This document shows, one piece after another, positions 1-6,271 of a stretch of DNA of 36,551 bases. The notes below the pieces were generated by a model, which saw only the letters and a list, made by a program, of their open reading frames with translations, was not told the DNA's origin and did no database searches. Each line of letters begins with the position of its first letter. Positions within the stretch are counted from its first letter, which is position 1. This stretch comes from an uncultured delta proteobacterium (GTDB lineage Bacteria; RBG-13-61-14; DRUE01): contig CAIYYW010000116.1 in the NCBI GenBank assembly GCA_903930515.1, positions 1 through 36,551 on the forward strand, given 5' to 3'. A program made the position numbers and the translations under genes.

Positions 1-534
1 AGCCATATGCATACCTTTTTCTGGCCGCTCTGGCTGACCGATCAAATCATTGACCGCTATGGGAAATTGGGACATCCCTTATATTTCACCGAGGTTTCCA
101 TCCCGAGCGGAGAAAATCGGATTGTTGATTGGTCAAAACCGTACACTCCCATCTACTGGCCGAGTCTTCCGGAAAAGGAACCGCAGCAGGCGGAATACGC
201 GGAGAAATTTTATACCCTGCTTTTCAGCCGGCCCGAAGTGGAGGCGATCATCTGGTTTGATTTCTCCGACCGATACTCCATCCTGGGGGCGCCGATGGGA
301 CTGATCCGGCAAGATTTATCTCCCAAACCGGCATATAATGCGCTCCACCATTTGATCCGGGAAAAATGGTGGACCCGGCTGGGAACCAAAACCAATTACC
401 GGGGCACGGCCAAATTCTCGGGGTTTTATGGACGGTATCGGATCACCGTAACCGTTCCGGAGGGCCAGGCCCAAACTTTTGAATTAGACCTGAAGCCGGG
501 GGGGCCGAAAGAATTTATCTTTAAGCTCCCGTAA
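1..534 (+). CDS. GH10 endo-xylanase-like protein, C-terminal part (5' end outside window)
   Basis: The reading frame is open to base 1, so only the C-terminal part is present. The visible segment matches the last barrel strands of glycoside hydrolase family 10. FTEVSIPSG, early in the segment, is the strand carrying the catalytic nucleophile Glu (family pattern TE.D/S). Further on come IIWFDFSD and LGAPMGLIRQDLSPKPAY, which resemble the family's W.G.SD and GL.R.DLSPKPAY endings. A tail of about 55 residues, with alternating hydrophobic residues around GFYGRYRITV, looks like a small beta domain after the barrel. Known for the family: hydrolysis of internal beta-1,4-xylosidic bonds, usually outside the cytoplasm. 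Whether this protein has a signal peptide and the acid/base Glu cannot be seen. It ends 10 nt before the convergent DUF5989 gene. Confidence 0.75.
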   Translation, partial: SHMHTFFWPLWLTDQIIDRYGKLGHPLYFTEVSIPSGENRIVDWSKPYTPIYWPSLPEKEPQQAEYAEKFYTLLFSRPEVEAIIWFDFSDRYSILGAPMGLIRQDLSPKPAYNALHHLIREKWWTRLGTKTNYRGTAKFSGFYGRYRITVTVPEGQAQTFELDLKPGGPKEFIFKLP

Positions 535-543
535 GTTTCTTGC

Positions 544-702
544 TCAGAAAATCGCGTATATAAACGGCATCACCACGCTGCTCTCGGTCAGGATGATAAT
601 CACCACCAACAGCAACAGGATTACCACGATCGGCGTGATCCACCATAGTTTCTTCTCGCGCAAAAACTGAAAAAATTCCTTCACAATCGCAAATTTTGCC
701 AT
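544..702 (-). CDS. DUF5989 family single-pass membrane microprotein (52 aa)
   Basis: A 52-residue protein that is easily missed because of its length. It begins MAKFAIVKEFFQFLREKK, continues LWWITPIVVILLLL as one transmembrane segment (about residues 20-37), and ends with a short tail ESSVVMPFIYAIF. This pattern of an FxxFLRE..KWW start, one helix and a [ST]S.. .PF.Y..F ending is what I recognise as DUF5989, a family of unknown function often found beside SxtJ-like membrane proteins and carbamoyltransferases. The start is well supported, since GGAGGG lies 5-6 nt upstream of the ATG. No such partner genes are visible here: the downstream neighbour is the convergent GH10 gene and the upstream one is an orphan antitoxin. 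No function can be assigned beyond a small inner-membrane protein. Confidence 0.8.
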   Translation of the reverse strand: MAKFAIVKEFFQFLREKKLWWITPIVVILLLLVVIIILTESSVVMPFIYAIF

Positions 703-882
703 CTTCCCTCCGGAGATTTAGAGATATTTTAGCTGATTTAGGTTCCCATCTCAAGCTTGAGGTCTTTTAATTAAAAGAACCTTTAATAAATTTTGATTAG
801 AACTTTTTATGCGCTTCTTTACGATGCCTGATATAATGAATTAAAATGAAATTTTCAGGCCGATCAACTTCATAGAAAGGAT

Positions 883-1074
883 TCAGCCATTCTGCCGAAG
901 CCGCCTTGTCAACTCTTTCAAACTAATGGTTGGTTCTCCTCTTCTTTCCGCCGCCACCCCCAGATCGTGAAGATCCTCAATCAGCTCTTCATATTTCTTG
1001 AGTGGCAGGATCACCGCGGTTCTCTTGCCTTCTTCGCTGACAATGAATTGATCAGGTTTGATTTTTGCTTTCAT
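883..1074 (-). CDS. Phd/YefM-type antitoxin, apparently orphan
   Basis: A 63-residue protein. The pattern I.PDQFIVSEEGKRTAVILPLKKYEELIEDLHDL matches the Phd/YefM antitoxin fold: a short N-terminal beta strand followed by L..YE.L.E.L.DL. The C-terminal tail (about residues 40-63, charged and Arg-rich) is the part that would wrap a toxin. I chose the ATG at 1074 because GAGGAG lies 7 nt upstream; a longer frame starting at 1140 would run into the promoter. Type II antitoxins usually pair with a RelE/ParE or Doc toxin, but no complete toxin gene lies downstream (702-882) or upstream, where polX ends at 1145. It may be a solitary regulator or a relic of a toxin-antitoxin pair. Expression is probably autoregulated through the palindrome at 1094-1109. 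Confidence 0.75.
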   Translation of the reverse strand: MKAKIKPDQFIVSEEGKRTAVILPLKKYEELIEDLHDLGVAAERRGEPTISLKELTRRLRQNG

Positions 1075-1093
1075 ATTTAGAACTCCTCTCAAA

Positions 1094-1109
1094 TAATAAT
1101 GCCTTATTA
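1094..1109. promoter_or_regulatory. Palindromic operator candidate for the antitoxin
   Basis: TAATAA-TGCC-TTATTA is a perfect inverted repeat with 6-bp arms and a 4-nt centre. It sits between the -10 box and the ribosome binding site, about where transcription would start. Phd/YefM antitoxins bind short palindromes in this position to repress their own operon. That this protein binds here is inference. Confidence 0.5.
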
Positions 1110-1111
1110 AT

Positions 1112-1140
1112 ATCATTGATCCAAACCCATCGTTTGTCAA
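1112..1140 (-). promoter_or_regulatory. Promoter of the antitoxin gene
   Basis: On the minus strand a perfect -35 box TTGACA (1140-1135) is followed after 17 bp by AATGAT (1117-1112), matching TATAAT at four of six positions. It points into the antitoxin gene and lies immediately downstream of the polX stop codon. Confidence 0.6.
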
Positions 1141-1144
1141 GAAA

Positions 1145-2863
1145 TTATCGTCTATTTCTTAACCAATTCTCCAGTTTATTCAACGGCCAGGTATTGATCA
1201 CTTCCTCTGCCTCCACCCAGCCCCTTCTGGCCGTGAACACCCCGTATTCCATATCCTTAAGCCCGCCCAGGGTGTGCGCGTCCGTTCCCAGCGAAAAAAT
1301 CACGCCCTGGTCCTTCAGGTATTTGGCCAAATCCCCGTTCGCGTCCAGCCGGTGCGGGCTGGCATTGATCTCCACCGCGATTTTTTTCTCCAGCAAAACC
1401 GGGACCAGCCGAGACCAGTCAATCATAATCGGCTCGCGCTCCCCGATCAACCGTCCGGTGGGATGAGAGAAGATCTGGATCATCCCGCTGCCAAGCGCCT
1501 TGAGCAGCCGCCGGGTCTGGTCCGGCTTGGGAAGATTGAAATGGGAATGCACCGATCCCAGGACCAGGTCCGCAGTTTTCAAAATTCTTTCCGGCAAATC
1601 CAGGGAGCCGTCCTTTAAAATATCCAGCTCCACCCCTTTGAAAATCCGGAACCCCTTGAGCTTTTGGTTGAGCCGGTCAATCTCCTGAAACTCTTTCCGC
1701 AGTTCCTTCTCGTCCAATCCCCCGGTCTGGCGCTGGGATTTGGAATGGTCCGTGATGGCAAGATATTCATATCCCAGTTTTTTCGCCTGCTCCGCCATCT
1801 CTAAAATCGGGCTGGCGCCGTCGGTCCATTCCGAATGGACCTGAAGGTCTCCCCGGATGTCCTTAAGCCCAATCAGCTCCGGAAGTTTATCCTCCCTGCC
1901 CGCTTGAATTTCTCCCCGGTCTTCCCTCAGCTCCGGCGGGATATAGGGCAAGTCCAAAGTCTGATATACTTCTTCCTCCGTCCGGCCCGCGATCAGTTTC
2001 TCTCCCCGGAAAACCCCATACTCGCTGATCTTCAATCCCTTCTGCTTGGCAATGGTCCGGATCGCGATGTTGTGCGCCTTACTGCCGGTAAAATATTGCA
2101 AGCCCGCGCCAAAAGTTTTCGGCTCAAAAAATCTCACATCCGCCTGAACCCCGCTCTCCAATACCACCGAGCTTTTGGTATTCCCCTTGCTCAGGATCTC
2201 CCGAACCTTCGGATAGTTCACCAACCGCTCCATTACCGCCTTCGGGTCTTTGCCCGTGACCAGGAGGTCAATGTCCCCGATCGTCTCCAATCTCCTCCGC
2301 AAGCTGCCCGCCACTTCAACCCGTCCAACCCCTTTTGCTTCTTTCAAATATTCCACCAACGCTTCCGCCTGGGTCTTGGCCAAATCCAGCCGCGTGCGCT
2401 TGCTGTATTCCTGGAATTCAGAAAGGCCCTTCTTCAAATCATCCACCAGCTTCGGCCCGAAGCCGGCCAGGTTCAAAATCTCGCCTTCCCCCAGCGCGCG
2501 GCAAAAGCTGTTCAAGTCCTTCACGCCCAGTTTCTCGTTCAAGGTCCGGACCCGCTTCGGTCCCATTCCCCGGATCCTGAGCAAAGCCAAAAGACCCGGC
2601 GCGACTTCCTTCCGCAAATTCTTCAAGGTCTCCAGTTCCTCGCCCCGAAGCAAGGCCCTGATCTTCTCCGACAGTTCTTTCCCGATCCCGGGCAGGCTCT
2701 CCAGATCCGCAACTTGACTCAGCGGCTTCTCAAACCCTTCAATAAGTTGGCCTGCCCTACGGTACGCCCGGATTTTGAACACATTGTCGTTCTTGAGGTC
2801 CAGGATGTCCGCGATCTCATAAAACACCCGCGCGATCTCCTGATTGGTTATCAGCCTGGCCAT
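1145..2863 (-). CDS. polX: Family X DNA polymerase with PHP exonuclease domain (PolX)
   Basis: A 572-residue protein with the normal length and full architecture of bacterial PolX, a gap-filling repair polymerase with 3'-5' exonuclease activity. Helix-hairpin-helix motifs are at about residues 58-66 (LPGIGKELS) and 98-106 (RGMGPKRVR). The polymerase catalytic carboxylates are GDIDLLV (D197, D199) and VQADVRF (D242). The following YFTGSKAHN and EYGVF blocks are typical nucleotide-binding and thumb-region motifs. The PHP domain starts near 336 with GDLQVHSEWTDG. Q where a His usually stands is normal for PolX enzymes. It continues with ITDHS, ELDIL, GSVHSHF, IFSHPTGR and LGTDAHTLGG, so the metal-binding set looks intact. 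There is no Shine-Dalgarno sequence before the ATG; a promoter ends only 8 nt upstream. The gene appears to be monocistronic. Confidence 0.95.
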   Translation of the reverse strand: MARLITNQEIARVFYEIADILDLKNDNVFKIRAYRRAGQLIEGFEKPLSQVADLESLPGIGKELSEKIRALLRGEELETLKNLRKEVAPGLLALLRIRGMGPKRVRTLNEKLGVKDLNSFCRALGEGEILNLAGFGPKLVDDLKKGLSEFQEYSKRTRLDLAKTQAEALVEYLKEAKGVGRVEVAGSLRRRLETIGDIDLLVTGKDPKAVMERLVNYPKVREILSKGNTKSSVVLESGVQADVRFFEPKTFGAGLQYFTGSKAHNIAIRTIAKQKGLKISEYGVFRGEKLIAGRTEEEVYQTLDLPYIPPELREDRGEIQAGREDKLPELIGLKDIRGDLQVHSEWTDGASPILEMAEQAKKLGYEYLAITDHSKSQRQTGGLDEKELRKEFQEIDRLNQKLKGFRIFKGVELDILKDGSLDLPERILKTADLVLGSVHSHFNLPKPDQTRRLLKALGSGMIQIFSHPTGRLIGEREPIMIDWSRLVPVLLEKKIAVEINASPHRLDANGDLAKYLKDQGVIFSLGTDAHTLGGLKDMEYGVFTARRGWVEAEEVINTWPLNKLENWLRNRR

Positions 2864-2871
2864 TAAAAAAT

Positions 2872-2900
2872 ATTATAGAAGCTTACCCGCACTTGCTCAA
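2872..2900 (-). promoter_or_regulatory. polX promoter, leaderless arrangement
   Basis: On the minus strand TTGAGC (2900-2895), a 17-bp spacer and a perfect TATAAT (2877-2872) are followed after 8 nt by the polX ATG at 2863. Transcription should begin at or within a base or two of the start codon. No ribosome binding site is present. Confidence 0.7.
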
Positions 2901-2910
2901 GGGATTTCGG

Positions 2911-4128
2911 CTAAAGAATTTCCCCAGGCGCGTCGCCGGTTTCAACCGGGAAGATGCGGAATTCGCGGCCGGTTTTGTTCCGGTAGGTTTCGGTCAAATA
3001 CGATTCCAATTTTTCCAGGTCCGGCTTTCGGGCCAGGCTGACCAGGCACCCTCCCCAGCCGGCGCCGGCGATCCTGGTCCCGAGGATTCCGGGGAATTCG
3101 GAAAGGAGGTCGTGGAGCAGATTCAGTTCGGTGATGGAATTTTCATAATCGCGGCTGGAGCTTAAGTATCCCTGCTCAAACAGTTTTCCCAACTGAGCGT
3201 AATTTTGTTTTTGAGCCGCGTCTTTCCCTTTCAACACGCGCTCGTTCTCGGTGACAATATGCCGGACGCGCCGAAACAGGACCGGGTTCAGTTTTTTTTC
3301 GGCCGCTTTGAGCTGAGCTGGTTTCAAGCCGCTCAGGCTCCTGATCTTAAATCCGGCTTGCCTCAAAATCTGGCAAGCCCTCCGACATTCTTCCACCCGT
3401 TTTTTATATTCGCTCTTGACCAGTTGTCTTCCCACTCCGGAATCAATAACCAGCAAGCAGGCCCGGCTGGAAGCGGATTTGCCCTTGCCCTGGAAGTTGA
3501 TCGGGGTCAATTCCGAAGACAGCCGGTCGCAGTCTAAAAACAGGAGATGATTTTTTTCCGATACAATGATGGTGAACTGGTCCAGGATCCCGCAGGGCAT
3601 CCCCACGAACCGGTTCTCGGCCCGCCAGCAGATGAAAGCCTTTTCCCACCGGGTCATCGGCCGGTCCAAAAGACCGAGCGCCGCCTCCAGGGTCGCGGCT
3701 TCCAGGGCCGCTGAACTGGACAGGTTGGCCCCGATCGGGATGTCGCCGTAAAAAACCAAATCCATTCCGGGAAGTTCTATTCCGGTTTGCGCCAGCTCCG
3801 AGAGCACTCCGCGCGGATAGTTGGCCCAGGCTTCATTGGGGTCCGGGACAGGGTTATGGATGCCGGTCCGGAATTCCCGGTCCAGATTGAGCGAGTAAAG
3901 GTTCAAGGACTGATCCTCGCGCAGCCTCGCGCCGACAATGATCTCGCGGTCAACCGTGCTTGCCAGGACCAACCCCTGATTGTAGTCGGTATGCGATCCC
4001 ATCCAGTCCACCCGGCCGGGCGCGCGGAAGGACCTGACCGGGCCGTGGCCGGAGAACCGGTTTTTCAGTTCGGCTTTTATCTTGCCGAGAAAATACCGCG
4101 CCCGGTTGTCTTTTTTATTTTTACCCAT
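2911..4128 (-). CDS. Galactokinase-like GHMP sugar kinase
   Basis: A 405-residue GHMP-superfamily kinase that would phosphorylate a hexose at C1 using ATP in the cytoplasm. Motif 1 is FRAPGRVDWMGSHTDYNQG (about residues 34-52), the galactokinase signature. Motif 2 is PIGANLSSSAALEAA (131-145), the phosphate-binding loop. GMPCGILDQF (177-185) carries the catalytic Asp at 183. Motif 3 is RIAGAGWGGC near residue 350. Galactokinases normally read GEHTDYN, with the Glu contacting the sugar hydroxyls; here it is GSHTDYN, so Ser45 replaces that Glu. The substrate may therefore be galactose, a modified hexose or a uronic acid. I chose the ATG at 4128 because GGAGG lies about 10 nt upstream; an in-frame TTG at 4164 would add 12 residues. 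Divergent from rfaE2. Confidence 0.85.
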   Translation of the reverse strand: MGKNKKDNRARYFLGKIKAELKNRFSGHGPVRSFRAPGRVDWMGSHTDYNQGLVLASTVDREIIVGARLREDQSLNLYSLNLDREFRTGIHNPVPDPNEAWANYPRGVLSELAQTGIELPGMDLVFYGDIPIGANLSSSAALEAATLEAALGLLDRPMTRWEKAFICWRAENRFVGMPCGILDQFTIIVSEKNHLLFLDCDRLSSELTPINFQGKGKSASSRACLLVIDSGVGRQLVKSEYKKRVEECRRACQILRQAGFKIRSLSGLKPAQLKAAEKKLNPVLFRRVRHIVTENERVLKGKDAAQKQNYAQLGKLFEQGYLSSSRDYENSITELNLLHDLLSEFPGILGTRIAGAGWGGCLVSLARKPDLEKLESYLTETYRNKTGREFRIFPVETGDAPGEIL

Positions 4129-4156
4129 CCTGTCCCATCCTCCGGCTTTTTCGGTT

Positions 4157-4184
4157 TTGCGCAATGCTCAAGCTCAGATATACT
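4157..4184 (+). promoter_or_regulatory. rfaE2 promoter
   Basis: TTGCGC (4157-4162), a 16-bp spacer and TATACT (4179-4184) lie about 31 nt before the rfaE2 ATG, in the divergent region shared with the kinase gene. Confidence 0.5.
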
Positions 4185-4215
4185 TGATGGAGCGGGAAAA
4201 ATCAAGAGAAACCGA

Positions 4216-4716
4216 ATGGCGGGAAGATTGGTCAAAGTTTCGGAGCTGAAAAAGATCCGGGCGGGCTGGAAAAGAGCCGGGAAGAAGATGGTTTTCACCA
4301 ACGGCTGTTTTGACCTGGTCCATCTCGGACATATCCGCTACCTGAAGCAGGCGAAATCTTTGGGAGATTTCCTGGTGGTCGGCCTGAACGCGGATGCCTC
4401 GGTGCGGAGGATCAAAGGCCCGAAGCGGCCGATTTTGCCGGAAGAAGAGCGGGCCGAAATCCTTTGCGCGTTCCGGTTTGTGGATTATGTGGTGTTGTTT
4501 TGGGAAGACACCCCGGAGAAACTGATCCGGGGGTTGCTGCCGGATATTCTGGTCAAGGGGGCGGATTGGGCCGCGGGAAAAATTGTGGGCGCGGATTTGG
4601 TTTTGAAAAATGGGGGCGAGGTCCGGCGGATAAATTTTGTGCAAGGGAAATCCACCAGCGCGGTGATTGAAGAAATTGTCAAACGCTACCGCAAACCGCG
4701 GCGCCTGAAATCATAG
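4216..4716 (+). CDS. rfaE2: D-glycero-beta-D-manno-heptose 1-phosphate adenylyltransferase (RfaE2/HldE C-terminal domain type)
   Basis: A 166-residue stand-alone nucleotidyltransferase. KMVFTNGCFDLVHLGHIRYL carries the class signature, with HxGH (HLGH) binding the nucleotide phosphates. Then come VGLNADASVRRIKGP, RPILPEEERAEIL and DILVKGADW, as in RfaE2 proteins. The end, GKSTSAVIEEI, matches the ISTT/STSA nucleotide-binding loop. Known for the family: ATP plus heptose-1-phosphate gives ADP-heptose for the lipopolysaccharide core or other heptosylated glycans. In Enterobacteria this domain is fused to the kinase (HldE); here it is separate, and the kinase is not in the window. The frame stays open upstream to 3787 across the kinase gene, but homology begins near the ATG at 4216. 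There is no strong ribosome binding site. The 3' end overlaps the convergent regulator gene by 6 nt. Confidence 0.88.
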   Translation: MAGRLVKVSELKKIRAGWKRAGKKMVFTNGCFDLVHLGHIRYLKQAKSLGDFLVVGLNADASVRRIKGPKRPILPEEERAEILCAFRFVDYVVLFWEDTPEKLIRGLLPDILVKGADWAAGKIVGADLVLKNGGEVRRINFVQGKSTSAVIEEIVKRYRKPRRLKS

Positions 4717-6228
4717 GTCGCAACTCTCCGGCGCTTCGAACTCGGATTTCATTTCCAGGTAATCGAGCAATCTGCGGAGCCGGTCCAAATCCGGGACTTT
4801 GAAAATGCCGTCCTTGAACGATACCACTCCGTTCCGGATCAATTTCGCCAGCACCCGCTTAATATCCTCCACTGGCAAATCGGTCTTGATCGCGAGCTGC
4901 TCCGGGCTGAGCCTTAAGCGATGCCCGCTCCCGGTTTTGATCCCCTCGTCCTCCACGGCCCGGACCAGGGTGTTGATCACCTTGCTGTCGGTGTCCCGGT
5001 AGAGCAGGTTTTCAATCTGGACATCCGCTTCCTGCAACCTCTGCGCGAGCATCCGGATCAGCTTGATCGCGATCCCGTAATTTTCCCGGAGCAATTGTTC
5101 AAAGGCGGCCCGGTCAAAGGTGTAAACCCGCACCCGGGTCAGAGCGCGCACGGTGGCGCTCCGGGGCTGGCTGGAGAAGATGCTCATCTCCCCGAAAATA
5201 TCGCCGGGCCCGAGGATCGCCAGCACCTTCTTCTTGTCCAGGATCATCCGGTAAACTTCCGTCTGCCCCTCCTGGATGATGTATAGCTGCCGGCCGGCCC
5301 GGCCTTCCTCGCAAATAATATCTCCGGCCTCAAAGCTGATCCCGAACTCCCGGTCCAGACTCTGCCTCTGCTCGTAGAGGTCCCGGTCAAAGTCGAATTT
5401 CGGCACCTTGCCGCTCACGGCTTCGGACTTTTCCCGGATCTGGGCCTTGCCTTTTTGATCCAGCCCCTCCACCTCAATCTCCATCCCGGGCTTGAGCAGG
5501 TGCAGGTTAAACTCCTGGAGCTCGCTTAATTCCTGGAACAGTTGATCCAGATGTCCGGGCTTCAGATGATAGAGGGATACCTGCTTGCCCTCGGGCCGCG
5601 CCTTGGACAGCTCGGCCCGGAGCAAATTCGGGGTCAGATGCCGGCTCAGCCGGGCCAATTCTTCCAACTGATTGGGGAAAGACACCTCGGTGATCAAAAG
5701 TTGACATTGCGGGCGGGTTTGGCATTTTTCCCAGACCTCCTCGGTCGGACCGGTGTCGGAAGTGAAGAGAAACTCCGACTTGCCGTCCGAGACAAAATAT
5801 CCGATCGCGCCGGCGAAATGGCTGACCGGGACCGGCTCGATCCGGTAATCTCCGACCGGGATAATTTTTCCCGGCACAACCTTCTCAATTCTGACCAGCT
5901 TCTTGAATTGGTTGATCGCGGGGAGATTGAGCAAATCGTCAATGATAAAATCCCGGGTGATGATTTCAGCCGCTTCTTCGCTCGCGTAAATGCTCAAGGG
6001 GGTATTGACTTCCTGATACGCCCGGTTCTCCAGCAAATAGGACAGCGAATAAAGATGGTCCAGGTGGGCGTGGGAGATCAACAGATACTTGATCTTAACC
6101 AACGCCTCCGGCGCCAAGCCCGCGGCAAGGCCCCCCGCGTCAATCGCCAACTCCTCATCCACCAGGAACCCGGTCAGTTCCTGGCCGGGAACCCTTCCGC
6201 CCAAGCATCCCAGAACCTTAATTTTCAT
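4711..6228 (-). CDS. Fusion of class II cyclic-nucleotide phosphodiesterase-like MBL domain, CNB domain and Crp-type HTH
   Basis: A 505-residue three-part protein. Residues 1-250 form a metallo-beta-lactamase fold resembling class II cAMP phosphodiesterases. HAHLDH (53-58) is the metal motif. Further likely ligands are H137 in VSHFAG, D158 in TSDTG, H197 in SRHLTP and H221 in LYHLKPG. Residues 295-400 are a cyclic-nucleotide-binding domain with phosphate-binding cassette GEMS...QPRSATV (G346, E347, R356, S357), including the Arg that contacts cyclic phosphate. A long helix (380-410) leads to a Crp-like winged helix (about 415-480: LSPEQLAIKTDLPVEDIKRVLAKLIRNG split across the motif). It could both destroy and sense a cyclic nucleotide while binding DNA; that is inference. 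I chose the ATG at 6228, with GGAG 4 nt upstream. Last gene of an apparent four-gene minus-strand operon. Confidence 0.85.
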   Translation of the reverse strand: MKIKVLGCLGGRVPGQELTGFLVDEELAIDAGGLAAGLAPEALVKIKYLLISHAHLDHLYSLSYLLENRAYQEVNTPLSIYASEEAAEIITRDFIIDDLLNLPAINQFKKLVRIEKVVPGKIIPVGDYRIEPVPVSHFAGAIGYFVSDGKSEFLFTSDTGPTEEVWEKCQTRPQCQLLITEVSFPNQLEELARLSRHLTPNLLRAELSKARPEGKQVSLYHLKPGHLDQLFQELSELQEFNLHLLKPGMEIEVEGLDQKGKAQIREKSEAVSGKVPKFDFDRDLYEQRQSLDREFGISFEAGDIICEEGRAGRQLYIIQEGQTEVYRMILDKKKVLAILGPGDIFGEMSIFSSQPRSATVRALTRVRVYTFDRAAFEQLLRENYGIAIKLIRMLAQRLQEADVQIENLLYRDTDSKVINTLVRAVEDEGIKTGSGHRLRLSPEQLAIKTDLPVEDIKRVLAKLIRNGVVSFKDGIFKVPDLDRLRRLLDYLEMKSEFEAPESCDL

Positions 6229-6271
6229 TATGCTCCATTCTATCAAACTTTCCGGGGCCGGCAAAAAACGA

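Noticed and set aside
797-922. Minus-strand open stretch after the antitoxin ending in IRHRKEAHKKF, which looks a little like the C-terminus of a RelE/ParE toxin.
   Set aside because: It has no start codon, is only about 41 codons, overlaps the antitoxin in another frame and shows no other toxin motif. Too weak to call a pseudogene.
3787-4215. Upstream extension of the rfaE2 reading frame on the plus strand.
   Set aside because: It lies antisense to the kinase gene, lacks homology to nucleotidyltransferases and contains the kinase's own promoter region; the ATG at 4216 fits the family.
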